A stretch of 64,000 nt of DNA from Chamaelirium japonicum (lineage: Eukaryota; Streptophyta; Magnoliopsida; Liliales; Melanthiaceae). Of the stretch, positions 54,038-64,000 are shown in pieces. Location: contig OX393549.1 of assembly GCA_947650365.1 (NCBI GenBank), positions 31,233,126-31,297,125 on the forward strand. The letters are read 5' to 3'. Below the pieces are notes generated by a model. It searched no databases. It saw nothing but the letters and a program-made list of their open reading frames with translations, and had not been told where the DNA came from. Position numbers and translations under genes: made by a program. Numbering within the stretch: the first letter of the stretch is position 1; each line of letters opens with the position of its first letter.

Positions 54038-54315
54038 AGGTCGTGTGTCCTGAGCGTGAATTTTCTGCATTAACATTAATAAAGATGACTTTGGTTATTG
54101 CTTTAATTAGAATACTACTTTGGTGTATGTTAATTTATATATATAATAAAGGATCCTATGAAACACAGTAAGCCACTGAGGCACATGGTGGATCCATGCT
54201 TGGGAGACCCAGTAGACCGGTTCTGCGTAGACCTATAACTAGTTCACAACTTTGGTAATGTCGGTCGCTTCACCGAGAATAAACTTTTGGCAGGTAGAGG
54301 ATGTGGTGAAGTCTC
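54038..54315 (+). repeat. Inverted copia-2 type 3' end: polypurine tract plus first 250 bp of LTR
   Basis: On the plus strand the sequence TCCTGAGCG.GAATTTTC leads into TGCATTAACATTAATAAAG at 54066. This matches, inverted, the junction at 56180-56215 of copia-2. The match continues to about 54314 (GTGAAGTCT), with the partner ending at about 55945. The fragment and copia-2 LTR thus face each other as a long inverted repeat separated by about 1.6 kb. Confidence 0.75.
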
Positions 54316-56189
54316 TGTTGGAATTAAATCCTATTATTAGAGTCTCAACGAAAGCAAAATATAGATCCAAAGATCTCATGGTATATGTTTCATTACAATT
54401 AATTCTAGAAAACAATCTACATGTAAATCTATAATCTTAGAATATGTGCGGACACCCTAAAGGCATACTACGATCTACGAAAGACATGCATGCATCTAGT
54501 TAGGTGTTTAGAACCATCAAACCTTATGAATCTATGATCCGAAGAGAACGGAAGGATGATGAACCGCACGTGAATCGCAAGGAAAGCTGTCGAATGACAC
54601 CTTGACTTTGCGAAAGGGGGAATCCTCGAAGTCCTATCTCTGAGTGCAAGGACTACAAGCCGATGGAGGAATGTGTTGCGAAGACGATGGCGAATCGCGA
54701 GATCTTCTTCTTCTTTTTCTCTCTTCTTCCTTCTCTTTCCTTCCTCTCTTCTTCCTCTTTCTTTCTTGGCTGAAACCACACAAAGGGAGAGAGGAGAGGG
54801 GGGTCGGTTTTAGGAGAGGGGAGGCACTAGGGCCGACCCCGTCTCTCTAATTCTCTTATAGGGCTGCCCCCCTAGAGATAGGGATGAGGGGAGGTGGTTT
54901 TTAGGGTTTCTCCTTATCATCGTGAAGCCTAGACGAAAACGCCCTCACGAAAAGTGAAACACTGTAAGAGAGACAGAGTGAGTTGTGCTACTCGGAATCA
55001 AGTTCTGTCAGTGCCTATGAGCTCCTGAAATTATTTTGCTCATTTTAAAATCTATATTCAATATATTCTAAGCTATATTTTGGTATTTAATAAAATACCC
55101 CTATGGCCCTTAACACATGTGAATTAGGTTCTTAAGGTTTGGGCTTGTGCTCCATCGTGCTACTTCGCATCCAACATGTCCAACCAGGTCAGGGAACAAT
55201 TTCTATATGTAATGACAGGGTGGAAACTTCAAGATCCAGGATCTCTAGCTCCAATCGGATCCCTAATTAATTATTTCGGTGACACACCGAAAGTTTCGTT
55301 AATCAGCCCTAATCCGATTAACCTGTGTAGCTACTCAGAGTGCGATGTGAATTCAACTCTATTGATCCTAAACTAATATTACTCCCTCGTATTGTTCTCT
55401 ACTATACTCTGATAATCCTTAGTCTCTCCTATTACTGGTGCCATGATTCGACTCAAGCGGTGGGGAGTACCGTCAGATTCTGATTGATCATCTGACTAGG
55501 ATTTGATGACTTATCATCTATAACACTACATACCTTCCGGTGCTATGCCTAGCATCCGGAACGTCATCAGTCATACTGACAACCACTAGGTCTGGGTTAA
55601 TTGTGTGGACAGATTGACTCATCAAAATGCACCTATCCAACACTAGACGTCGGATAACCTGTAGGAATTGTATGTCACTCTAGCGCCAGCCGGGTAACCC
55701 AACGTACCGTGGTATTGGACTATGGTAGTTGACTTAGTGTACACATTGGCACATCAAAACACCACACAATTAGTTGACTCAGTGTACATGGTCCCTTAGG
55801 GTTAAGGATAGATTATCAATAGTAGTAAGAAGATTTATACACCAGTGTCTGAATCACTGAACTATGCACCGTCTTGGTTCCTGTTCAACACGATCATCGT
55901 GCTTGGTCAGGTGAATGAAAATCTCATGTTCCCGTGGTGGAGACTTCACTACATCATCTACCTGCCAATAACTTATTCTCGGTGAAACGACTGACATCAC
56001 CGAAGCTGTGAACTAGTTCTAAGTTTACACAGAACCGATCCACTGGGTCTCCCAAGTATGGATCCACCATGCGCCTCAGTGACCTACTGTGTTCCCTAGG
56101 GTCCTTTATTATATATATAAATTAACATACACCAAAGTAGTATTCTAATTAATATAATAACCAAAGTCATCTTTATTAATGTTAATACA
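54316..56189 (-). repeat. LTR of copia-2
   Basis: Starts TGTTGGAATTAAATCC and ends TTAATACA. It lies directly downstream (minus sense) of copia-2 pol, so it is the 3' LTR. The length is 1874 bp. A GA/CT-rich block is at 54705-54765 and a TATA-like minus-strand CTATAAGAG at about 54857. The partner LTR is not in the window. Confidence 0.75.
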
Positions 56190-58060
56190 GAAAATCCAAG
56201 CTCAGGATGCACGAGCTACAAAAATCTCTCACTTGGCTTAGCGGGGAATAACAGTCTTAACTCTCATGGCATCCATGTGCTTCTCAAAAGCCTTGGTCGG
56301 TAACACCTTTGTGAAAGGGTCCGTCATGTTATCTGCTGACGTCACCTGAGTCACTGCAACCTCCCCTTACTTTTGCAAGTCCTGAATAATATAGTATTTT
56401 TGCTCAATATGCTTACTCTTCTGCTGATATCTTGGCTCCTTGGATTGTGCTACTGCTCCACTATTATCGCAGTAAAGGACATTAGGATCTTAAGCTTCTG
56501 GTACACACACTTAGTCCGTGAGGAACTTCTTGAGCCACACTCCTCCTTGGCTGCCTCGCACACTGTAACGTACTCAGCCTCTGTTATCGAATCTGCGATG
56601 CATCCCTACTTCACGCTCCTCTAACTGATAGCTCATTCTCCTAATGAAAAAACAAACCCCGATGTCGATCTCGTGGATTTCGGATTTACTGCGAAGTCAA
56701 AATCCGTATATCCAATTGGCGTCAGTTCTTGTGAAAAGTAAACTAACTTATAATCTCTCGTCCTACGGAGATACTTGAGTATACTTTTTACAGTAGTCTA
56801 GTGCCCTGGACCCGGATTTGACTGATACCTGCCCATCATGCCTACTACATAGTATATATCTGGTCTTGTGTACTGCATAGTATACATTAGACTCCCAACA
56901 ACTGAAGTATAAGGTATCTTTTGTATCACTGTCTTCTCCTCAGAAGTCTTAGGACCCTGATCCTTGAATATTTGTATTCCATATCTGAATGAAACTAGTC
57001 CTATCTTAGAGTTGTGTCTACTGAATCTAATCAAGATAATATCTATATAGGTTGACTATGACAGTGAGAGAATCTTATTTTGGCGATCTCGAGTTACCTT
57101 AATCCCCAGAATGTGACTCACTTCACCCAGGTCTTTCATGTCAAATTGAGAAGACAACCAAACCTTCACTGTAGACAATGTTCCAACATCGTTTCCAACG
57201 AGCAGGATATCGTCTATGTAAAGAACTAGAAAAACTACTGTAGTCTTATCGCTCCTTTTATAAGCATATAGTTCATCTATGTTCTGTTCAAAATCCATAA
57301 GATTGGACAGCCTAATCAAAACACATGTTCCAACTTTTGGATATTTGCTTCAGTCCATAAATAGACATTTACAACTTGCATACCAAACTTTCTTGATCTT
57401 TTTTGACAAAGCCTGGAGGCTGAGACATATAGATGTCTTCTTCCAAATCCCAATTGAGGAATGCGGTCTAGATGTTCATTTGTCAGATCTCCCAATCATA
57501 ATGGGCTGCAATGGACAAGAGGATCCAGATATACTTAAACATAGCCACTGGCGAAAAGGTTTCATCATAATCAATCCCTTCTCGTTGGGTATAACCCTTA
57601 GCGACTAGTCTAGCTTTGTAAGTCTCAACGGTACCATCCGGACCTTCTTTTCTTTTGTACACCCACTTACACCCAACAGGTTTAATATTGTGAGGTAGTG
57701 TTACAAGTGTCCAGACCGAGTTTTGGGACATCGATGATAGTTCTGCCTCTATGGCTTTCTGTCATGCTGCATGGTCAGAGAATATCATTGCTTCGTCGTA
57801 GTTCTGAGGATCATCCTCCTGAAACTTTGGATCCACCAAGAAGGTTTCTCCAATATATCTATCAGGCGCTTTTGTAGTCCTCCCACTGCGATGAGCCTGC
57901 GGTGGTTCTATAGGAGTCGATTCTACAGTATCGTTGATCTCAGTGGTATCGGCTCCCACTATGTTTTCTGTCTGCATACTCCTAACAGTACCAAGCAATT
58001 CTTCAAGTATCATCAACAGGCGGACTCCTTGGCCATTTGCATGATCCGGCGAGTTCCTGA
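56190..58060 (-). pseudogene. Ty1/copia pol remnant (copia-2)
   Basis: Broken minus-strand frames give copia RT and flanking parts: SGRTTKAPDRYIGE lead-in (57762-58016), [20 protein letters not shown] and [20 protein letters not shown] (57483-57731), catalytic YIDDILLVGND (57056-57319), FDMKDLGEVSHILG, and GSLMYTMQYTRPDIYY (56798-57034). The RNase H end towards 56220 is heavily mutated. Integrase, protease and gag are absent; the sequence changes abruptly near 58.05 kb. Confidence 0.85.
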
Positions 58061-58139
58061 GCGAACTGTGGGTATTGGGTTTGACGAGCTTCTGCGCGAT
58101 CTGTGGGTGTTCGTAGATATCATTCTAAGTTTCCTATTA

Positions 58140-58580
58140 GCAAAAAGGGGCGACCTCCTCCACGTGCGAGCTAGTTGCCGGGCGAGCTGTGAGCACCAGC
58201 CGAGGTTGACCTCCTTCGCGTGCGAGCTAGTCGCATGTGGTTGGGGTCAGCTCCGGGTGGACTGTTGGCACCAACCACAGGCGGCCTTGGTCCAAGGGAC
58301 GCAACAATCTGCCCTTGTAGGCCCTGGGCGGGCTACGAGCACCAGCCGCTGGGCGACCTTTACCGCGTACGAGCTGGTCACATGTGGTCAGGGTCGACCC
58401 TAGGTGAGCTGTAAGCCACGGTCACAGGCGGCCTCTATCCAAGGGGACGCGCCGATCCTCTACTGCAAGCCCTGGGAGAGCTACGAGCACCAGCCCTGGG
58501 CGACCTCTATCACGTGCGAGCTAGTCGCATGTGGTCAGGGTCAGCCCTGGGCGGGCTGCGACCTCGCAGTCTTTGGTTGA
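58140..58580. repeat. Tandem repeat of about 150 bp, GC-rich
   Basis: GTGCGAGCTAGTCGC-like motifs occur at about 58164, 58219, 58363 and 58514, with the phrases ATGTGGTCAGGGTC, GAGCACCAGCC and GGCGACCTCTA repeating alongside. The last three copies are about 145-150 bp apart; the first is shortened. Long plus-strand ORFs here are repeat-driven. Confidence 0.75.
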
Positions 58581-58604
58581 ACGGAAGGAGGTCTAGCCTC
58601 TGCG

Positions 58605-58900
58605 CTACAGGGAACGGTACAACGTCCTCGCGCCTCTTGCGCTTGTGAAGTTCATGAAGGCGTACCCCAAGTTGCTTCCACCCCTAAAATCCATGGGAAG
58701 ATACAGGGAGTTGTATTCCGTGGCGTCACCTCCTTGCTGCTGCAGAGTCTCTCCTCGGCAGTGCTCGTCGAGCAGCTCCAGAAGTTGCTCCTTGCTCAGC
58801 TTGTTCGGGAGGCTCTTAATCATGAGGGTAGTGTTCCCAGTGGCAGCTCCTCCACTGCCAGCCTCCTCCTCTTTGAACTCGAAGCCCTCGGCGGGGAGCC
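58605..58900 (-). pseudogene. MEI2-like C-terminal RRM fragment
   Basis: Within a minus-strand frame, 58605-58832 encodes the special third RRM of MEI2-like RNA-binding proteins: TTLMIKSLPNKLSKEQLLELL, then YNSLYLPMDFRG and NLGYAFMNFTSARGA. Upstream, RYRRNPLRLPAEGFEFKEEE resembles the segment before this RRM in terminal-ear1-type proteins. The sequence ends abruptly near 58605, before the RRM is complete, and other parts of the gene are missing. It lies head to head with the peroxidase fragment, separated by roughly 100 bp. No regulatory context of its own is visible. Confidence 0.8.
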
Positions 58901-59007
58901 GGAGTGGATTCCTCCTGTATCTCGGAAACAACGTCTTTCTTCCAGTGAGCCCATCGCTCCACCCTTGCGGCCTCCACTTGGTCCGGCCGTTGCCGTCGAT
59001 ATTTTTC

Positions 59008-59400
59008 ATGGACCATCGTTTTTCATGGACCAACAGGATCGTTGTTACTGCCTTTAATTTGGTGGTGACCTTGTGCATGAGTTTTACTCCGTCGATGGAG
59101 GCCCAACGCCTCCAAGAGCGGTTCAACGAGAAGAGATGCCCTGCGGCCGAGCTGATCGTAAGGGAGGAGATGAGCAAGGCTGTGATGAGGAATCCTAGCA
59201 TGGCTGCTGGGCTCGTCAGACTATATTTTCACGACTGTTTCGTCCGGGTAGGTTCATACATAGCTCGGTCATTGCTCACATACATTCGATCGATCTCGAT
59301 CTCGATCTCTCCTAATATTGAATCTTGATTATTGATTTTTTTTTTAAATGTTTGTGGATCAGGGCTGTGATGGCTCGGTTCTCCTAGATACGACGTTAAG
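59008..59400 (+). pseudogene. Class III peroxidase 5' gene fragment
   Basis: From the ATG at 59008 the plus strand encodes a hydrophobic signal-peptide-like start (RIVVTAFNLVVTLCMSF), then the mature N-terminus RLQERFNEKRCPAAELIV and GLVRLYFHDCFVR, which holds the distal catalytic His and its neighbouring Arg position. The exon ends at 59247 with GT at 59248-59249. The intron 59248-59362 ends AG, and exon 2 begins GCDGSVLLDTT, the conserved peroxidase continuation with Cys-Asp-Gly-Ser. Sense is lost within 15 codons (from about 59396). The remaining exons are absent, so this is a 5' fragment of about 90 codons, not a functional gene. Confidence 0.85.
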
Positions 59401-60037
59401 GTCAACGTACCTAGTTAAAGAATCATAGTCATATTTAATTGAAATCTATGATATTAATAACTGATAATGGGTATTAGAGGATAATATTTCTCGTGGTGCT
59501 AGACTTAATTGTATTTGTAGCTTACCAGTCTAACAACAATCATGCTGGTGAGCCTAGTTCATCGGTACTAGTTCATGTAGTAGTACTGGTATCGGTGCAA
59601 CAATAAATTTTCAACCATCGGCACTAGTAATTGTACTGACTTGTAAGGTGGAGAACTGAATCAAGAATTCTCTTTCTTCAACATCAATCAAATCATTGTT
59701 CGCGTTCCAGCATCAGCAATATAATTTTTTGACCAATAATCAAACTATGTCAATTCTTTAAGATTGATGTAAACCTAATTGGGTATCTTAAAAACAATTT
59801 AAACAATGGAGAGACAAACTAATGAAGTGAACCATCACCCCCATCAAACACTTAAAATTTTGGGCTTCACAGAGCTTTTGACATGCACCACAATTTACCA
59901 AGGTAGTTAATCTACATGTTACTTTCAATAACCTCCATTCAAAAGGCCAAATGCTTAATGGAAATCAAAGAGTCTAATGATTACAATCCGTTATTTACAG
60001 TTACAAGGTATTAGGCACAACAGGGAAGAAGTCTGGG
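59401..60037. other. Intergenic DNA without supported features
   Basis: The sequence is AT-rich; the part nearest 60037 is the likely 3' UTR of the RING gene on the minus strand. No ORF or repeat boundary supported. Confidence 0.5.
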
Positions 60038-60811
60038 TCAGAAGAAGAGGAGGCAAAGCACCGCACAGCAGAAGAGGAAGACCCATATCTGGTGGAGTGA
60101 CCTCTCCACCCGCAGCTCCTGCCGCGTCAGCCTCGGGCTGCCAAGCACCCCACTCGAGTAGTACATGCCCATTCCCATGCCCGCCCGCTGATTCCGAAAC
60201 ACCCACGGCAGCACCGCAATTGCCATCCCCCCCAGCAATCCCCCCGCCATAGGGTGGACCATCCGTGGGGTCCCCAGCGGCGACGACGACGACGGCGGCA
60301 GAAAAATCTGATCTCCGTAAGGATACCCATTATAAGGGCGGTCCCGATGGTAGTGCTGCCGCCGGTGCAGCGGGATCGAGGGGGGATGCGGGTGCCCCTC
60401 GTTCGATCTCGGGGATTCGTGGACGCTCCCCGCATGGTCCCGGCGGACGGAGGGACGGCGGGGGATATCTTTGAGGCTCTGGTGGGACTGTTTGGTGGTG
60501 CTGTGGCCACGGCCGTAGAGCGGGACGAGGGAGTTGCAGGAGAGAGAGGCCTTGCAGACAGGGCACTGCTGGGGGGTTGTGCGCTCCGCCTGCTGCAGCC
60601 ACTTGTATATGCAGGGCCAGCAGTAGAGGTGGCCGCAGAGGGTGACCACCGGCTCCACGGTGAAGTCCAAGCAGATGTTGCAGTCGAAGCACCCATTGAC
60701 GGACGATGCCGGCGGGGCCACGTCCGAGCAGCATGTCTTCAAAGGCTCTCGATCGAGCTGCGGTTCTTCAGCGGTTTCGCTGAAGTAGTCGGCAATGGCT
60801 TCCACCTCCAT
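60038..60811 (-). CDS. RMA-type RING membrane-anchor E3 ubiquitin ligase
   Basis: An intact 257-codon frame starts at the ATG at 60811 (MEVEAIADYFSE); the reading upstream has no ATG. A C3HC4 RING finger is complete: Cys44, Cys47, Cys59, His61, Cys64, Cys67, Cys83 and Cys86, in the context CNICLDFTVEPVVTLCGH and CPVC. A serine/arginine/histidine-rich middle follows, then a hydrophobic GGLLGGMAIAVLPWVF segment. The last about 17 residues (IWVFLFCCAVLCLLFF) form a C-terminal membrane anchor. This is the layout of plant RMA proteins, tail-anchored ER E3 ligases related to animal RNF5, which act in ER-associated degradation and aquaporin turnover. Length and domain order are normal. I cannot tell which RMA paralogue it is. 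Confidence 0.93.
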   Translation of the reverse strand: MEVEAIADYFSETAEEPQLDREPLKTCCSDVAPPASSVNGCFDCNICLDFTVEPVVTLCGHLYCWPCIYKWLQQAERTTPQQCPVCKASLSCNSLVPLYGRGHSTTKQSHQSLKDIPRRPSVRRDHAGSVHESPRSNEGHPHPPSIPLHRRQHYHRDRPYNGYPYGDQIFLPPSSSSPLGTPRMVHPMAGGLLGGMAIAVLPWVFRNQRAGMGMGMYYSSGVLGSPRLTRQELRVERSLHQIWVFLFCCAVLCLLFF

Positions 60812-60866
60812 CCAACAAATTGCTTTCTGATACAAATTGATTGGGAGGTCTCCAATAGCTCACTGC

Positions 60867-63464
60867 TGACAAATTAAGGAGCAGAGACAGAGTCAATGTG
60901 ACTATTTGATTAGCAATGGATTTTGTAAAAATTATGAAAGCCAAGGACATGCTAGATCTCTGATGAGCTAGGATCTAATCACCTAAAATGGAGTTACAAA
61001 AGAAATAAATAAGCAACGTAATATTACGAATTTAGCCCTGTTATACACGCTATGAAAGTGATGGCTCTTAGCTGATTAATCAATCAATGAAAATCAGTAT
61101 TCTATCTTGATCATGTCTCCATCCTCTCTACCGTTGCAACCCATTTTATGACAGATACTGAATTTGTAGGGCATACCAAAACCTCTAAGTGCTAATGAAA
61201 AGTTGGTGATATATATATCGCGACACATCTTGCTTTTCTCCTTGGACGAAACGGAATAAATCACAAATAATTCCTGATAAATTGAGAAATATTGTGACAT
61301 ATAGCGAGATATCTCGTTTTTCGGCATCGCGGTGTTTTGCTCGAGATCAATATCTTTAACCTTCAATGTATCTCACCCATCTTGCATCACATCCACAGTT
61401 TCTTTCTAACTTTGATCAGATCTCGGGAAGATTTGGGAGAAAATGAAGGACATAACAAGAAGTCCCCGCTACATGATAGGTATTGTTAACAAACCATGAG
61501 AGCACATTTGTTCTACTCTGGTCAACTAATTGGATTAAGAAAAAAATTAAATAAACAAGACAAACATAAATGGACACAAGTAACATGTTCAATATTTGTA
61601 GAAGGCACATCGCAGACAGGTGATGTATGTTATTACATTCGTATAATCTTGAGGTCATATAGGATAAGGATTTTATTATTATCGACAAACATTTGGACAG
61701 CAGGGATAAAAGAACACATTCTATGGTGCATAAATAAAGAGGAATGTTGTGCTCACACGCTACGTCACATCCGGTGCTTGCTGATGTAACCAAGGTTCAA
61801 AAAGTCAATTACAACCGATACGTCAACACAGCCCGGGTCTAGGATACTCCTCGATATTTGACCGTTTTGGGGGAGGTGAAAACCGATACATAAAGATCGA
61901 ATCAATGGAAAATTCCTGGCCAATTCCAGGTTATGCAAGGACAATAGTAGTGGCCACATGCTTGAAGCCCAAGCAAAATACAAATCAATAGTTTTTTTCT
62001 CTATTGCACCCACACTTTGGTGGCACCCGACCCATAAACCGACATCAACACATGCACTTGGGTGTGGGTTGGGTGATGATTTGGGCGGGCACGTTGTGCA
62101 TTTTCCCATCCTTGTTCTTGTTATGATTTAATATAGTATTAATCCTAAGCCCCACCCCACCCCCCCACCCCCCAAAAAAAAAAAACAATATCAATCTTAA
62201 GTTTTTGATTCAGCTTTTGGTACATTATGTCTTGTGTTGTGGGGGTGCACTAATAATTTTTATGATTTTATCCTATTTTTAACCTTACCAACAATTTGCA
62301 AAGTATAAAATGTGTGACTTCCATTAATTACAAGATTCTTGCCCTACTAAAGGTATGCTTAAAATCAAGTAAATCCCATGTCTCCAACTTAGAATCTACA
62401 TTAATTGCAAAAAAAACCTTAGAATCTACAGTGGGGCAGGGTCTCATACAATCTACATAACATGCTAAGGCCGTTCGCGTTATTTACAACTTTACCACAA
62501 AAAGAAACTGTGTTAATTACACTTTTACCACAAAAAGGAAGACAAAGGAATCAGCCAAAACTATGGTTAAACCGGCGACCCTCAGCCGCCAAATGAATAC
62601 GGTGGGGGTGGTGATGCCCAGTGGGTATGTTGCCGCCGAAGCTGCACTGCCGACATGCATGGGCATGCACTAGTTGAAAACCATGTAGATCTTATCGAAA
62701 CTATAACTAATCTAAAGAGAGGAAAATCAGTAAACTAGCCGAAATTTTGCCTCTACCGAAAGCAGAATTTAAATTCATCGCAGTAGATTTTCTAGAATCA
62801 TAAATGATACAAAAACTATAGGATTGGTACACTTCCATCATTTATAGCATTTACGGACCGAACACCCCCTAAATCCCCGATGACATTTCGGAGTGGGGGT
62901 GTGTAGTTCATCAATTCAAGAAAAAGGAAGAGCGGTGTGATGAACCCGGCCATCGACCCCCTTCCATTTCAAGAAACCAGAACCCCAATGGTCCTAAAGA
63001 TAGCGCAGCCGAACCACTTATGTCAAGCAGAGAAGGGCTCATCAACAAAACGGAATTAGGGCCAAAGTGTTGGCATTCCAGACGGATTTTGTGGAATTTT
63101 GATTGGGAGAATGGAGAAAAAGGGGGGTCTTTCAGTGGAGAAAAATGGGTTATTACTCGCAAACAATAGCTAGATCGGTGGAGGGGGAAATGATTGAAGA
63201 ATTCAGAGCAATCTGATCCAAACCCTAGTTATAAGAGATCAGCGGCGGAAAGGAAGCAGCATGGAATCAAAACAATTCGGGTTTCCGAAAGATCAAAACC
63301 CTAGATAGCTCAATCGATGCAACAAATCCCACGGATCTGTTAACTTCAAATTAAAAAAAAAAAAAAAAGGTTTCTTTCTCTAGATTCAGTGATTAAACTC
63401 TGCATCAAAACTCTTACATCTTCAGAGAGATAGAGAGAGAGAGAGGGGATTTGGACTCACCCGT
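60867..63464 (-). other. Possible long 5' UTR intron of the RING gene
   Basis: On the minus strand GGGTGAGTCC occurs at about 63460, a strong 5' splice site. CTTAATTTGTCAG ending at about 60867 is a good 3' splice site, 55 bp before the ATG. The 2.6 kb between holds no supported gene. It includes a C/A-rich run at about 62150-62186. The pairing of these two sites is inference; cDNA would decide. Confidence 0.4.
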
Positions 63465-63560
63465 TTTATGGGAATAATAAAGGGAGCTCCTCTTTCTTCT
63501 CGGAGGGAACAAGAGCTTCGGTTGCAGAGCAACAATGGCGAATCCGAAGGCGTTACTGCT
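63465..63560 (-). other. Candidate non-coding first exon of the RING gene
   Basis: Downstream of the TATA box the minus strand has about 90 bp with no ATG, ending at the GTGAGT splice site. It reads as a plant 5' UTR exon. An unrelated transcript is possible. Confidence 0.4.
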
Positions 63561-63581
63561 GTCCTCAAACTCCGCCAGCGA

Positions 63582-63590
63582 GATATTTAT
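63582..63590 (-). promoter_or_regulatory. Candidate TATA box
   Basis: The minus strand reads CTATAAATATC, a strong TATA box, about 30 bp ahead of the candidate exon. Confidence 0.5.
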
Positions 63591-63765
63591 AGGCAGCATA
63601 TCGCTGTACCGGGTCCAAGCGACCGGACACCCACCCACCTCTCAATGGGAAAGAAACCTGGTCCGGTCCAAACAGTTGGCCCGTTGTTCAAAATCCTATG
63701 GGCCTGTCCCATAGAGTTTCCCATGAAACAAATAGTGGTTTTCTAGGAAACTTGGACATGAGGTG

Positions 63766-63768
<3 letters not shown>

Positions 63769-63851
<83 letters not shown>
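63769..63851. repeat. (AT)n microsatellite
   Basis: About 41 uninterrupted AT dinucleotides. The remaining 150 bp of the window shows no supported feature. Confidence 0.97.
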
Positions 63852-63854
<3 letters not shown>

Positions 63855-64000
63855 TCCACTAAATACCTAAGGCAGCTCTCGTCTAAAGGCAACATGCATT
63901 TCCCCCATAAGTAGCCCCTATCTTTATAGCACCTTTTTTTTTACCTCCGCCGTGCAGGCGCCCGCCTACTGCCCACCCCTCCCATCCAACCTGTCATCAC

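Noticed and set aside
58605..59201. One continuous 198-aa minus-strand protein
   Set aside because: Only the part below about 58900 is MEI2-like; the N-terminal half is the antisense of the peroxidase exon.
60127..60877. Other-frame ORFs over the RING gene, both strands
   Set aside because: Shadows of the GC-rich real frame; only the 60038-60811 frame has a complete RING and anchor.

Overview
The window is nuclear DNA of a flowering plant. The evidence is plant-type LTR retrotransposons (Ty3/gypsy Tat-like and chromovirus-like elements, Ty1/copia remnants), a Cassandra-type 5S-bearing LTR, a tRNA-derived SINE, plant LINE pieces, many MITEs, and a RING membrane-anchor (RMA) ubiquitin ligase gene. 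A monocot is my guess from general character only. Almost everything from 1 to 44.4 kb is transposon; 44.4-64 kb is intergenic DNA with small elements, gene fragments and one or two real genes.

Layout. 1-746 is the 3' end of a LINE, followed by repeat-rich AT DNA and a SINE (1711-1917). From about 2.1 kb to 44.2 kb one plus-strand LINE has been split by a multi-level nest. Element A (2270-41351, minus strand, Tat-like gypsy, TSD CAACC) sits in the LINE reverse transcriptase. A contains a 4.1 kb solo LTR, D (8085-12170, TSD CGACG), and element B (19966-40035, minus, Tat-like gypsy, TSD TGGCG) inside its 5' LTR. B contains element C (31537-39313, minus, chromovirus-like, TSD TGATG) inside its own 5' LTR. 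A SINE (40438-40643, 12-bp TSD) lies in the remaining part of A's 5' LTR. The LINE is also cut by a 1.06 kb retroposon (14-bp TSD) and a Cassandra-like solo LTR (TSD AAAGT). All boundaries rest on direct repeats that I read in the sequence. At A and at the Cassandra insertion the LINE coding sense resumes on the far side.

Element contents. B carries gag, protease, reverse transcriptase, RNase H and integrase, broken by frameshifts. It also carries a plus-strand (antisense) transcription unit with its own TATA box, an ORF with a GT-AG intron, a coiled-coil end and a polyadenylation signal. A keeps gag and protease plus duplicated linker modules; I found no RT or integrase. C keeps gag and a protease remnant only.

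Right part. 44.2-50.1 kb holds several MITEs, one nested in another, and a 42-codon small ORF with a gene-like 5' leader (45774-45902). 50.4-58.1 kb holds a retroposon copy and minus-strand copia remnants, with an inverted LTR fragment. 58.1-59.4 kb holds a tandem repeat, then truncated MEI2-like and class III peroxidase fragments head to head. 60038-60811 (minus) is an intact RMA-type RING E3 ligase. Its first, non-coding exon and TATA box may lie near 63.5-63.6 kb, giving a long 5' UTR intron. Long AT and CA microsatellites lie at 51.9, 50.5 and 63.8 kb.
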